Positions 42,132-51,645 of a DNA stretch of 56,088 nucleotides are shown here, in pieces. The stretch lies in assembly GCA_021797675.1 (NCBI GenBank), contig JAJZZH010000076.1, forward strand, positions 1 to 56,088. The letters are read 5' to 3'. Numbering within the stretch: position 1 is the stretch's first letter; the number at the start of each line of letters is the position of its first letter. The translations under genes were made by a program, and so were the position numbers. The DNA comes from Bacillota bacterium (GTDB lineage Bacteria; Bacillota; Sulfobacillia; Sulfobacillales; Sulfobacillaceae). The notes below the pieces were generated by a model. The model saw nothing but the letters and a program-made list of their open reading frames with translations. It had not been told where the DNA came from and did no database searches.

Positions 42132-44033
42132 CTAAGCTTGCGGCACCGCCCGGCGATAGCGCCGCCCAATGTGTTCGATGAGGGGAACCAGGGGTGCCAC
42201 CCGGTTAAACGAAGGGACCAGATAGACCCCTTGACACCGATTCGCGACCTGATCAATCAATTCCAAGGCCAAGGCGACCCCGATTTCTTCCGCACCCTGG
42301 CTTTGGCTCTCGAGGCGGGCCAAAATCTGCTTGGGCACCGTAATGCCCGGCACTTCGTTATTCAGATACTGCGCCTGGCGCAACGACACCAGGGGCATGA
42401 CGCCCACCAACAGAGGGATGCCGACCGGACCCATGGCATCCAAAAATCGCTGTAAGGGTTCGAGCTCATAAATCGGCTGCGTCATGATGAAATTTGCGCC
42501 GGCCTCCAATTTCTGACGCACGCGCACCATTTCGTCGGCGAACGAAACGGCATTCAAATTCAGGCCGACCCCCACCTCAAAATCCGTCGGGCTGCCCAAT
42601 TTCAATCCCACCGCGTCCACGCCGTGATTCAAGGCTTGGGTCACTTTGACCAGCCCAATCGAGTCGAGGTCGTAGACGGCCGTGGCGACCGCGTAATCGC
42701 CCAAACCAGGCGGATCCCCGGTCAGACACAAGACGTTCTTGATGCCGAGCGTATAGGCCCCCAACAGGTCGCTCTGCAATCCCATCAAATTGCGATCGCG
42801 CGTGGTAAAGTGCAGGATGGTGCTAATCGGCACGGCTTCTTGCACGATGCGACAGGTGGCGGCGGCCGATAGTCGCACCCTGGCCATGGGACTGTCGGCC
42901 ACGTTAATCAGGTCGACCCCCGCCTCCGCCATGCTTCGAGCCGCTTCCACGAGACGATGGACGTTCACCCCGCGAGGAGGATCGAGTTCCACGCTAATCA
43001 CAAATCCGCGTTCCGCCAAAATCTCACCAACGCCTCGGCCCATCTGCCGCACGCCGGTTCGCTCCTCCACGACAGACTCGCTTTCCTCGCGAAGGGCAGG
43101 ACCGCCCCAGTGGAGGTGGGTCCACGGCTCGGGCTGGCCGTGGGCCAGCATCCGGATGTGCTCCGGGCCGGTCCCGCAGCATCCGCCGACCAAGGCGCAG
43201 CCGGCGGCCTTGAGCGCCTGAGCCAGGTTGGCGACATATTGCGGGCCCGCCGGATACAAAACCTGTCCCCCGTGCCACTGCGGCTGCCCCGCATTGGGAA
43301 AGGCGGCCAGTCCAATGCCGAGCCGCTGGGCTATCGGGGCCATCCGTAAAATCGCGTCGAGCAAGGGACTCGGCCCGCTGCCACAATTCGCACCCACCAA
43401 GAGCGGCGGGCCGCCGGGAAGAGAGGCCATGGCTTCGGCGGCCATCTCCGGGGTGAGTCCATAAAGCGTGGTTCCTTCGGGAGAAAAGGCAAAGCTCACG
43501 ATGACCGGTGCAGCACTCTCCGCTCGAATCGCCGCCACCGCCGCCAGCACCGTAGGGACATCAGACATCGTCTCCACAATAAAACCGTCGACTCCGCCGG
43601 CCATTAGTCCAGCCACCACTTCCCGGTAGGCCGCGAGGGCGTCCTCAGCCGCTATGCCCGTCATCACCGGCGAACCCACGGGCAACGCCAGCGGTCCCAC
43701 CGAGCCCAGAATCCAGGCGTTTTCCCCGAAGATGTCGCGGGCATGGCGGGCAAGTTGCGCCGCCCGCCGATTAATCTCGTAGGCCTCATTGTGCAGGCCC
43801 ACCTGGGCCAATTTCGAGCGATTGGAGGCAAAAGTGTGCGTTTCGAGGACACGCGCTCCCGCCTTCAAATATTCGAGATGCAGGTTAATGACGGCTTCCG
43901 GGTGGGTCACCGGCATCCGGGGAATTGCCCCGGCGTCCCAACCCAGCCGGGAAAATTCGGTCCCCGCAGCCCCGTCGCCAATCAATGTGCCCTGACGGCG
44001 CATGGCATCAACAAAATCGTTCATATCCCGCAC
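42132..44033 (-). CDS. yitJ: Homocysteine S-methyltransferase / methylenetetrahydrofolate reductase fusion
   Basis: 633 residues. The N-terminal domain (1-300) is a homocysteine methyltransferase: LIGDGAAGTEFSRLG, ETHTFASNRSKL, the zinc cysteine in LLVGANCGSGPSP and the pair in GGCCGTGPEHI. The C-terminal domain (about 330-625) is a MetF-type flavoprotein: FVISVELDPPRGVN, NVADSPMARVRLSA, LCLTGDPPGLGDY, LGSPTDFEVGVGLN and FIMTQPIYELEPLQRF. This two-domain form occurs in Bacillus YitJ. It supplies methyl-tetrahydrofolate and can itself methylate homocysteine. It lies between the MetE-like pair and lysC in the SAM-controlled operon. Confidence 0.93.
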   Translation of the reverse strand: MRDMNDFVDAMRRQGTLIGDGAAGTEFSRLGWDAGAIPRMPVTHPEAVINLHLEYLKAGARVLETHTFASNRSKLAQVGLHNEAYEINRRAAQLARHARDIFGENAWILGSVGPLALPVGSPVMTGIAAEDALAAYREVVAGLMAGGVDGFIVETMSDVPTVLAAVAAIRAESAAPVIVSFAFSPEGTTLYGLTPEMAAEAMASLPGGPPLLVGANCGSGPSPLLDAILRMAPIAQRLGIGLAAFPNAGQPQWHGGQVLYPAGPQYVANLAQALKAAGCALVGGCCGTGPEHIRMLAHGQPEPWTHLHWGGPALREESESVVEERTGVRQMGRGVGEILAERGFVISVELDPPRGVNVHRLVEAARSMAEAGVDLINVADSPMARVRLSAAATCRIVQEAVPISTILHFTTRDRNLMGLQSDLLGAYTLGIKNVLCLTGDPPGLGDYAVATAVYDLDSIGLVKVTQALNHGVDAVGLKLGSPTDFEVGVGLNLNAVSFADEMVRVRQKLEAGANFIMTQPIYELEPLQRFLDAMGPVGIPLLVGVMPLVSLRQAQYLNNEVPGITVPKQILARLESQSQGAEEIGVALALELIDQVANRCQGVYLVPSFNRVAPLVPLIEHIGRRYRRAVPQA

Positions 44034-44158
44034 AGCGGTCCCGCGCTTCGGCGATGGGCACCGGGACCGCGCTGCCTCCTCTCCGTACCTCTTGCTTGGT
44101 GCTCTCCAAGGCTACGGTCAGGGCGTGACCTTCCCCTTCCCCCGTCCTTGCCCGCCTC

Positions 44159-45139
44159 TTAGCGAGCCGCTAACTCCTGGCGCACTTCGTGAACGGCCTC
44201 CATCATCAGGCGCAGTTTGGCTTCGGCCTCGTCCCAGGTCCGCGTTTTCAGTCCACAATCGGGATCAATGTACAAGCGGTCAGCGGGGACCGTCTCCAGT
44301 GCCTTATAAATGCCGTGCTTCACCGAAGCTAGCGATTCCAGGCCGTGCGAATGCACGTCAACGACGCCCAACGCCAATTCCTTGCCCGCAGGCCAGGGAG
44401 AGCGGGCAATCAGGTCGAGCAGCTGAAATCCTTGGTTGGCGGCCTCCAAATCCAGTTGGTCCACCGGCAAATCCAGCAGCGCGGGATAAATCGTCTCGAA
44501 GTCGCCGTAGCAAATATGACTAATGGTATGCGCATTCAGTCCGCGCGTCACCACCGCCATCGCCTCGATGGCCAAGTCCAGTTCTTCGGGCCGGGTCGAG
44601 ATGGCCGGCTCATCAATTTGAATATAGGTGGCGCCCGCCTCGGCCAGCGCCATCGCCTCTTCGTGGACGATCGCCGCCAGATCCCGAATTAGCGAGCGAC
44701 GGTCGGGATAATAGGCGTTAAACGACCAGTCACAAATCGTGTAAGGCCCCGTCAACATGCCTTTGACCGGTTTAGCGGTGAGCGCCTGGGCCGCCTTCCA
44801 CGCGTCCACGGTGAGGCTCCGAGCCGCTCCCGGTTTGCCCACGACGATGGGTTTACGGTAATAACGGTTGCCGTACGAACGCACGGGCAAAGACTCCTCA
44901 AAGCCTTGCCAGTTTTCCGCGAAGTAGGCCACCATGTCCCCCCGTTCCATCTCGCCGTGCACCAAGATGTCCAACCCAAGATCTTCTTGCAGGCGGATGA
45001 CCGCCTCGGTCGCCTGACGTTCGGCGGCGGCCAGTTGCTCACGACTCCATTCTCCTCGACGGAATCGTCCTCTGGCTTCGAGGAGTTGCGGAGGCTTGGG
45101 GAAACTTCCTACCGAAGTGGTTCGTAATACTGGCTGCAT
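44159..45139 (-). CDS. Methionine synthase, MetE C-terminal (catalytic) type
   Basis: 326 residues from the ATG at 45139 (start LRTTSVGSFPKPP); an in-frame start 14 codons earlier overlaps the preceding gene. It has the MetE catalytic domain alone. The zinc site is intact: His and Cys in SHICYGDF, Glu region VDVHSHGLES and Cys in YIDPDCGLKTRTW. GEMERGDMVAYF is the substrate-side motif. Full MetE is about 750 residues, so this is a core MetE. It follows the zinc-less MetE-like gene by one base, which suggests that the two subunits together replace the two halves of MetE. Archaeal core enzymes act with corrinoid donors, so the methyl donor is uncertain. Confidence 0.88.
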   Translation of the reverse strand: MQPVLRTTSVGSFPKPPQLLEARGRFRRGEWSREQLAAAERQATEAVIRLQEDLGLDILVHGEMERGDMVAYFAENWQGFEESLPVRSYGNRYYRKPIVVGKPGAARSLTVDAWKAAQALTAKPVKGMLTGPYTICDWSFNAYYPDRRSLIRDLAAIVHEEAMALAEAGATYIQIDEPAISTRPEELDLAIEAMAVVTRGLNAHTISHICYGDFETIYPALLDLPVDQLDLEAANQGFQLLDLIARSPWPAGKELALGVVDVHSHGLESLASVKHGIYKALETVPADRLYIDPDCGLKTRTWDEAEAKLRLMMEAVHEVRQELAAR

Positions 45140-45140
45140 C

Positions 45141-46139
45141 TTAGCGTCCCTCGCTTTGCCTGGATGGGTTCGTCCCGTCAACCGCTGCCCGTACGGCCGC
45201 CAACTGGCGCACTTTGGCTTCGGCCCGGTCGGGGGGCAGCAATTCTAACCCGCTGGTCGGATGCACCACGACCCGTTCAGCCGACTGACGGTGGAGGACC
45301 GGCTCCAACTGGCGTGCCAGGCCTTCCGGATCCTCAAGGCGGACGTTGCGGGCGTCAATGGCGCCCACGCCCACCGTCCACGGCATGCTGACTGCCGCCA
45401 GCACAGCGTAGACCTCGGGGTCGGCCACCGCATCCAAATAGACCGCCGACCAGGGCAGACTCGCCAACGGTTCCAGCCAGGAGTGAACGCGCGGGCCCCA
45501 ATAGAGGGCAAGGGATTGGGGCAGCGAGGCTTCTGACAAGAGGCTCCGGTAGACGTCGATGACGGATTGGGCGTCCACCTCCCGGCGTTGAGCCAATTGC
45601 GGCTCATCCCACTGAATCTCGACGACTCCGGCCTCGGTCAGCGAGTCGCGCTCCATCTGGAGCACCTCAATGAGGTCGCGCAACAGGCGCTCCGGGTGAT
45701 GATAACTTTGATCTTCCGCCAGCGCCAAAAAGGTAAACGGCCCCGGCAGCGCCACCTTGAGCGGCACGCGGGAGACCTCGGCCGCCAAGGTGGTCCAGTA
45801 GCGCAGGGACCCGCCTTGAAACGCCAGCCGGCCGCGAATCACCGGATGGCGAAAGTAAAAGTTGTTGTCATACAGGCGCAGGAGGCCCTCCGCATAAAGA
45901 TTGTCGACATCACGCACGATAGGGTCAAAGGCGTCGTTCCATCGAATTTGGCCGTCGGTCGTCAGATCAACGCCCACCTCGGCGGCTAGATTGAGCACAC
46001 GGGCGGTAACTTCACGGTAGGTCCGTTCCAGATCCCGGGGGCCGCTAAGCCCGCGGTCAAACCGCTGAATCTGCGTCCTGACGCTGGGCCCGGGTCCAGC
46101 GGGAATTTTGGGATACGACCCTTGCAGGGCAATTTTCAT
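45141..46139 (-). CDS. MetE N-terminal-like protein without zinc ligands
   Basis: 332 residues from the ATG at 46139; the preceding codons lie in the leader. The fold is that of the MetE barrel: KIALQGSYPKIP, DLTTDGQIRWND, VALPGPFTFLALAED, VVEIQWDEPQLA. The zinc positions are changed: the HxC position reads GPRVHSW, and the DCGL position reads PTSGLEL. MetE N-terminal domains are such zinc-less copies of the catalytic domain, so this gene and the next (one base apart) look like a split MetE. Its role is probably folate or homocysteine binding. It is the first gene after the SAM riboswitch, terminator and ribosome site (GTGGAGG). Confidence 0.82.
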   Translation of the reverse strand: MKIALQGSYPKIPAGPGPSVRTQIQRFDRGLSGPRDLERTYREVTARVLNLAAEVGVDLTTDGQIRWNDAFDPIVRDVDNLYAEGLLRLYDNNFYFRHPVIRGRLAFQGGSLRYWTTLAAEVSRVPLKVALPGPFTFLALAEDQSYHHPERLLRDLIEVLQMERDSLTEAGVVEIQWDEPQLAQRREVDAQSVIDVYRSLLSEASLPQSLALYWGPRVHSWLEPLASLPWSAVYLDAVADPEVYAVLAAVSMPWTVGVGAIDARNVRLEDPEGLARQLEPVLHRQSAERVVVHPTSGLELLPPDRAEAKVRQLAAVRAAVDGTNPSRQSEGR

Positions 46140-46191
46140 CGTTTTCCTCCACTCGACGGTCGTTCTCGCTAGATTCCCTGACCAGCCGCGC

Positions 46192-46220
46192 AAAAAAAGA
46201 CGCGCCTGGAAGAGGCGCCC
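46192..46220 (-). terminator. Terminator of the SAM leader
   Basis: GCGCCT-CTTCC-AGGCGC is followed by GTCTTTTTTT on the minus strand. It lies just after the riboswitch and before the first gene, as in Bacillus S-box leaders. Confidence 0.85.
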
Positions 46221-46231
46221 CTTTTCGCTCT

Positions 46232-46341
46232 CTTCTCATCTTGAAGAACCAAGGCTCTTCCGGAATTGGCACCCGCTACATACTGGTAGGGGTTGCCGGG
46301 CTTCATCGGGCCAGTCCCTCCGCCACTCTGGATAAGAAGGG
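46232..46341 (-). ncRNA. SAM-I (S-box) riboswitch
   Basis: Minus strand in order: CTTCTTATCCAGAG (P1 and kink-turn start), GGCGGAGGGACTGGCCCGATGAAG written here in parts GGCGGAGGGACTGGCC and CGATGAAGCCCGGCAACC, then GGTGCCAATTCC, and closing GATGAGAAG. These are the classical S-box blocks. Binding of S-adenosylmethionine is expected to favour the terminator that follows and switch the operon off when methionine supply is good. Confidence 0.93.
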
Positions 46342-46360
46342 AATCTATTCGATTACTTAG

Positions 46361-46389
46361 ACCATACCCTGCCAGTCACAATTGGTCAA
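46361..46389 (-). promoter_or_regulatory. Promoter of the methionine operon
   Basis: TTGACC at 46389-46384, 17-base spacer, TATGGT at 46366-46361. The SAM riboswitch begins about 20 bases downstream, as expected for its transcription start. Confidence 0.7.
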
Positions 46390-46588
46390 GAGCATTCGCC
46401 GAACTCTTCGTTCGCTGAACAGTGCAAATAAATCTGGGAAAGGTCGCTATTTGGGTGACTCTTCGCTCAGGTAATGGTAGCATTAGTGGCAGTGAGAGGA
46501 TACCGGAACCAAATGCTAAGAGAATCCCGGCAAGCGAATCGGACTTGCCAACGTTTTGGCGTTCTACGATTGAATCCGGGAGGCAAGG

Positions 46589-47368
46589 ATGGGCCACCAT
46601 TTCCTCCATCAAAATCGACGCCGTTACGATCCGCGGCATTTGCCGCGACTGCTTCACTTTGCGCTGACTTCAGTCTTGGTAACCTTTGCCGGGTTGACCA
46701 CCCTCATCGGATGGTGGGCGGATACCTCGGGCGGTATCGCAACGGCGCCGGTGCTTTTCCGCGCCATTGCCATGGAAGTCGTACTGGTGTTTGTTTTGGG
46801 CATCGTGGCCCGTCTATTATTATTGCGGTTTGTTATCTTTCCCCTCCATCGCAAGGCAACTTACGACGATCTGACCGACCTCTTGCGACCGGGCTCGTTT
46901 TGGGACGAGGCGGAGTGTTTCATCGAACAAGCGGCCGGTGACGGCGTGCCCGTGGCCTTCGCCTTTTTGGACCTCGACGACTTCAAGCAGGTCAACGACA
47001 CGTACGGACACGCCACGGGGGACATGCTGCTGAAGGCCTTCAGCCAATTGCTAGCACAAAATGCCCGGGCCACGGATATCGTCGGTCGTCTGGGGGGCGA
47101 AGAATTCGGCTGGTTGATGCGCGGAGCCGATGATCAGGATGCCCGTCAAGCCGTACTGCGGGTGCTGGAAGTTTGTCAAAGCATGTGCGTGGGGTCTATC
47201 GCGGGCTTCACCTTTTCGGCTGGCGTGGTCAGCGACAAGCCCGACCTGAACAAAGTCCCCCGTGCCTGGGACTTGGCGCGTCGCGCGGATGAGGGGCTCT
47301 ATCAAGCGAAAGCCGAGGGTAAAGCGCGCATTGTGATCACCGATCCGCCCGATACGGTCGGCGCTTGA
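46589..47368 (+). CDS. Membrane-bound diguanylate cyclase (GGDEF)
   Basis: 259 residues; ATG with GGGAGG six bases upstream. Two membrane segments (FALTSVLVTFAGLTTLIGWW, near 25-45, and LFRAIAMEVVLVFVLGIVARL, near 57-77) precede the GGDEF domain: YDDLTDLLRPGSFW, AFLDLDDFKQVNDTYGH, and the active-site loop RLGGEEFGWLM. The signature GGEEF is that of an active cyclase. The domain makes cyclic di-GMP. No inhibitory RxxD was seen at the usual distance. It is convergent with the EAL gene. Confidence 0.9.
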   Translation: MGHHFLHQNRRRYDPRHLPRLLHFALTSVLVTFAGLTTLIGWWADTSGGIATAPVLFRAIAMEVVLVFVLGIVARLLLLRFVIFPLHRKATYDDLTDLLRPGSFWDEAECFIEQAAGDGVPVAFAFLDLDDFKQVNDTYGHATGDMLLKAFSQLLAQNARATDIVGRLGGEEFGWLMRGADDQDARQAVLRVLEVCQSMCVGSIAGFTFSAGVVSDKPDLNKVPRAWDLARRADEGLYQAKAEGKARIVITDPPDTVGA

Positions 47369-47399
47369 CCCCTCCCGCACCCCAAATCGCCGACGCCCC

Positions 47400-48179
47400 T
47401 CAGGCCAAACTCCCCCGCCACACGGTCACCGGTTCGGGCCGCCCCAGTGCGAATCCCTGCACCCATTCGACGCCCGCCTTCTCCAAGCGGTTAATCCACG
47501 CCCGATCCTCTACGCCCTCGGCCAATACCCGCGCCCCTACTTGTTGAGCGGCCTCCACCCACGCCAGCAGTGCATCGTTTTGGCCTCCACAAAAGGCCCG
47601 CACGATGGAATAATCCAATTTGACAATCGCCGGGCGTAACCATTGCAATCGATACCGGGTCGACCAGCCGGCTCCCGCATCGTCCATGGCCAGCACGTAC
47701 TGCTGCCCTTTTAACCACGCCACCCCGGCGCGGCCTGCCCGTGTACGGACGGCGGTTTCCGTCACCTCCCACACAATCCGTTCCGGGTGACCGAATTGCG
47801 CTAAGGACTCCGCTTGGTCCAAGTGTTGGGCGCTAATGTTCAAGAAGAGTTTGCCGGGCAGATCCTTTGCCGCCTGCACCGCCAACGTCAAGGCGAGATG
47901 CTCTAATCGATCCACGAGATTAAGCTCTTCCGCTGCCTGCCAGACCAAATTAGGCGGACAGCCGTTGGAAAATCGGGTCAGCGCCTCAAAACCGAGGAGC
48001 TCGCCGACCACCGTAAAAATCGGTTGAAATACCGGTTTCAGTCGACCCTGACGTAGTGCGGCGGAAAGCGCCTCCCTGCGCACATCGGTCGCATTCAATC
48101 GCGTTCCTCCTCGGCGCAATAGATTCATGGGGTCAAAACCATACGAACATATCACTTTGACAGGGTATTCTCTCACCAC
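47400..48179 (-). CDS. EAL-domain c-di-GMP phosphodiesterase
   Basis: 259 residues from a GTG at 48179, with AGGAG about seven bases upstream; an ATG at 48128 is also possible. The catalytic set is present: GFEALTRF (EAL motif), LFLNISA, VWEVTETA, MDDAGAGWS, VKLDYSIV, LAEGVED and QGFALGRP. It should hydrolyse c-di-GMP. No sensor or membrane segment is seen, so it is cytoplasmic. The convergent GGDEF gene 31 bases away is the opposing enzyme. A TTTGTCGAA sequence (a Spo0A-box match) lies at 48201-48209 just upstream. Confidence 0.9.
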   Translation of the reverse strand: MVREYPVKVICSYGFDPMNLLRRGGTRLNATDVRREALSAALRQGRLKPVFQPIFTVVGELLGFEALTRFSNGCPPNLVWQAAEELNLVDRLEHLALTLAVQAAKDLPGKLFLNISAQHLDQAESLAQFGHPERIVWEVTETAVRTRAGRAGVAWLKGQQYVLAMDDAGAGWSTRYRLQWLRPAIVKLDYSIVRAFCGGQNDALLAWVEAAQQVGARVLAEGVEDRAWINRLEKAGVEWVQGFALGRPEPVTVWRGSLA

Positions 48180-48776
48180 GGGCTAACTCCTGCTTCTCGG
48201 TTCGACAAATTTCCCCAAGGCAATTCAGCGCTGACGCTGACAGTCCACTCGGTTTTTGCGGTTCCGATGGGAATGCCCCGTATCGAGAACACGTGCTCCG
48301 GGTCCTGTTCCGGACGCGCCAGGGGCCCGGCCGGCGCATGGTGCACCCTGGCTCTACCCCAAACCGGCGTCGATCGACGCCGGCGGCACGTTTCTGATTC
48401 GGGAGGCGAAGCTTGACCTGACACGGCGTCCTGGCAAAACAACGGATCGGTCGGTAGGGACACTTGCACCGACACGGTACCGGTCCGTAATTTCCTGGAT
48501 CGATGGGCACGCCGGGAATGTACTCAGGCAGGCGTCGATCTCAGCCTCCCGGCCCCGGTACACGCATGGACCACGATCAGGGAGGTCGCGGGGCTCTTTT
48601 GGTCGAACCGTCGCCCTCGCTGGAAATCTTGGCGCATTCGCCTTAGCCCCCGGAGACGACCGCATCGATCGTCTCGCGTACAGGGCGTTGAGCACCGATC
48701 GTTCATCTGCGGTCGGTGACAGGATGGAACTCGCGTCCTCCTGGATTGGGATCGGGGTCTAGCCTTACGCCAACGA
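48180..48776. other. Intergenic stretch, no gene recognised
   Basis: About 600 bases between the EAL gene and the end of the nitronate monooxygenase gene. It holds the TTTGTCGAA sequence at 48201-48209 (minus) and no frame with protein-like composition that I can support. Confidence 0.4.
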
Positions 48777-50201
48777 CTAAAGTCCAGTGAGATAGTCAAT
48801 GACGTCTTGGGCCGAATAGTCGGAATCTCCGGTGAGCAACAGGGGACGAATCTCGTCAAGCGCATCACCACCGGTCACTATCGCCAATTCTTCTCCCGCC
48901 CGTCGACTTTGCGGAAAGCCAGCGGTGGCCATTAACCCGTTGCATAAGCATTTTCTCCCCGCCGTGTCGTCGGCCAGACCACCCTTTTTCACATAAGCCG
49001 CGATGGGTTCCGCAGCACATCGGAATTGTATACGTCCCTTGGAATCGCGAAAAGCTTCCCTAAGATACCCGATGTCACAAATGCGGTCGCGGGAAGCATA
49101 GAGGCTGTTATCCGACAAGGTGTTCGGCACCTGGACCACCTTGAAGGGGAACCCCGTCGGGGACGCCAACGGATCGGTCCTGACGCTTGCGCGTCCGGTC
49201 CGGACATCGTTTAAGACGGCGGTTTTCAACGAGGGGCTTAATCCAGATTCACGACAGAAGGCAAACAAGCTCCCGACTTGGATGCCCATTGCGTTATGAT
49301 CCTGCGCGAATTGCAATCCCTTTCGGGAGCCGAACCCGCCTGCCATCCAAAAAGGATATCCTAATGCATTCAACGCTTCCCAGTCCACCTGATCGCGCTG
49401 ACCGTATACCGGTTGTCCCTGCGCATCATACTGTTTAGGTCCGCGTGGCGGTGCATTATGACCGCCCGCCGTCGGACCTTCGACCACAAAGCCTTCGAGG
49501 GACCCGTTGGCCTTTTTAGCCAACATGGTCGCCAAACTATTGCTGGCCACGATAGGAAAAAACGCAGGCCGTTTTAAGGCAGCCGTGGTGGAGGAATCAA
49601 AGTCTCGGGGATCAAAGTGAATCCAAGGGAATTCACTCGCGGACATGCCGACGACATCACATCGCATCCGTGCCGGCTCGTGCTGAGCTAAACTGTCCAA
49701 GACCCCGGGGATTTCCCGGGGAATTCCCGCCCCCATTAGAACCACATCAACCCCGGCCTGCATCGCTCCGTAAAGCACCGCTAAGTTAGGCAGCGCAATC
49801 TTTGTGAGAAGATTAATCCCGACTAGTCCCTGGTGTTCTGCTTTGGCGAGCCACACCTCAACAAACCCTGCCAAAATCGCCAAGCTGGTCCTCGATCGAC
49901 TGGTGTCTAGGGTCCATAAGGCCAGCCGGGCGTAGGGCTCGCCTGGATGCCGGCCCTGAACCCGATAGAAACGCTTCAGAACGGGATTGACGAGATCCGG
50001 CCACGGGGATGCAGCCAGAGCGCGCCGAACATGGCCGCCCGGATCCCCATCCTGTAAGCGGCGTACCAAAACCGTGTCGATACCGGTCCCCGACACCACC
50101 CCGAGTTGCCCAGCCTGGGAAACGGCACGGGCTAAAGTCCACGTCGAAATCGCTACCCCCATACCTCCCTGAATAATCGCGGGCCACCCGGGTCTTGTCA
50201 T
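48777..50201 (-). CDS. Nitronate monooxygenase-like FMN enzyme
   Basis: 474 residues from the ATG at 50201, which has GGAGGATGTT upstream; the frame is open to 50306. The TIM-barrel FMN signature is present: AIIQGGMGVAISTWTLARAVS, GVVSGTGI, GINLLTK, GVDVVLMGAGIP, FVVEGPTAGGHNAPPRG, PFWMAGGFGS and a phosphate-binding GIQVGSLFAF. It is longer than simple nitronate monooxygenases (about 350), with a C-terminal cysteine motif GRKCLCNGLMA. Long members include PfaD-like enoyl reductases, but no polyketide genes are near. Nitroalkane or nitronate oxidation is the family function; the substrate here is unknown. Confidence 0.82.
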   Translation of the reverse strand: MTRPGWPAIIQGGMGVAISTWTLARAVSQAGQLGVVSGTGIDTVLVRRLQDGDPGGHVRRALAASPWPDLVNPVLKRFYRVQGRHPGEPYARLALWTLDTSRSRTSLAILAGFVEVWLAKAEHQGLVGINLLTKIALPNLAVLYGAMQAGVDVVLMGAGIPREIPGVLDSLAQHEPARMRCDVVGMSASEFPWIHFDPRDFDSSTTAALKRPAFFPIVASNSLATMLAKKANGSLEGFVVEGPTAGGHNAPPRGPKQYDAQGQPVYGQRDQVDWEALNALGYPFWMAGGFGSRKGLQFAQDHNAMGIQVGSLFAFCRESGLSPSLKTAVLNDVRTGRASVRTDPLASPTGFPFKVVQVPNTLSDNSLYASRDRICDIGYLREAFRDSKGRIQFRCAAEPIAAYVKKGGLADDTAGRKCLCNGLMATAGFPQSRRAGEELAIVTGGDALDEIRPLLLTGDSDYSAQDVIDYLTGL

Positions 50202-51645
50202 AACATCCTCCGTTCTCGTTCTACCTTGCAGGGGTTGTCCACCCGCCCGAGGGATTATTTCCTCTAGGCGGGGGATCATTTTGCCTCCCCGAGTCTCAAG
50301 CAGCAAAGAGCGCCGTAGTTGAGGGGGACGGTCGCTTCATGTGCCGCCCCGTGCGCCACCATGCCGGGTTTCCTCACCGCTCGCTCCAACATTCCGTACC
50401 GCCGACTTTCCTGAGTACGGCCTCGAACGACCCCTCCCGGACTCCGCCGCATCGTGGCACAAGCTTAAAGGCACCCGCCTATCCGCCTGACGGCACCGCG
50501 TTGGTTCCGACATCCGGGGAAACTACAGGCTCTGGCGGGAGCAGGCACCGTGCCTGTCCGTCGTCCTCTGGCCTCGCATGGGTCGTCCACGAGTCCTTTG
50601 CTTGCCGCCGTTTGTGTGTTGTCCCCATGCTTTGCAGAATGCGTGGGGATTCATTCCTACCGTCACTTGTCCCCATGCTTTGCAGAATGCGTGGGGATTC
50701 ATTCCTACCGTCACTTGTCCCCATGCTTTGCAGAATGCGTGGGGATTCATTCCTATTGTCACGTGTCCGCCGGATGCTCAGTACCATCACCCGGTCGGCC
50801 AGGCTTGGCCAGACCGCCGGACTTCGCGCCTTCACGCCTCGATACCGGTCATCCTGCCCGCCGCGAGTGCTCAGAGCGGGAACCGAATCCTTCCCAGCTT
50901 TGCATGAGGTTGTTGTGGGCCGTGCTGCTGCCCATATACCGCAGGGCCTTCCGGCGATCGCGCCCACTTCCCGGAAGATACCAGCCTTCGCCCAGGTCGC
51001 CAGGGCTCAGCCTCCTGTACATCCCGACAGCCACTTGCGCCGGGAGCCAAATTTCGACACGTCAACAATCGCTTTGTGCTACGGCTCGGTCACGCGTTAG
51101 CCTCCCTGATGGGTCCCACCCGAGAGTAGCGGAGGCAGGACCCTCGGAACTTGCGTTCAGACGGTCCCCCCGGCTGAACATCCGATGCACGGCACGCGCG
51201 GACGGATGGTCCGCACGGCCGGACTTCCCCCGACCAGCACATCATATTTACTGACTGCGCGCGTCTCGTTCGATCTGCCAATTGATCCACGATCGCGCCA
51301 ACCGACGCAGTGACATAGTCCACAATCTGATCAACGCGTTAACCGGCCCCCATTTAATCTTTAGCATACCATATGCCTGGCCCTTAAGATTTTGAATTCT
51401 TAACTCGCGTTGGCTGTAAGTGTCAAGCACTATTTTTCTACGTTCGGCGAAGCAAACGAAATCCCCGGTAACTTTATATCCCACATTTGGCGCCAAAGTT
51501 TTCCATCCCGTGGGCCGCAAGGGATTCCGGGTTCGTCACGTCGTTATACCGTACTTGCCTCACTTGAGCATGGTCAGCCCAGGCTTGAATAGAAAAGGAA
51601 GATCGGCGTGTATCTTGATGACCTGAGCAGGGGCACGCTCCGCTC
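50202..51645. other. Accessory region without supported genes
   Basis: Frames in this 1.4 kb are short, overlapping and without motifs. It contains the 48-bp tandem repeat at 50621-50764. The base composition shifts towards AT around 51350-51480. It may be decayed mobile DNA. Confidence 0.4.
50621..50764. repeat. 48-bp tandem repeat, three copies, with internal hairpin
   Basis: Three copies of a 48-bp unit starting GTCCCCATGC and ending CGTCACTT; copies 1 and 2 are identical and copy 3 differs at the end. Each unit has the near-palindrome CCCCATGC ... GCGTGGGG. The unit length is a multiple of three, so frames run through it on both strands. Copy-to-copy identity covers the whole unit, so there are no spacers. 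Confidence 0.85.

Noticed and set aside
50621-50764. CRISPR array
   Set aside because: The copies are identical over the full 48 bases, including what would be the spacers, and no cas genes are near.
50339-51254. Overlapping plus-strand frames of over 200 residues
   Set aside because: They run through the 48-bp repeat only because its length is a multiple of three, have no motifs and no ribosome sites.
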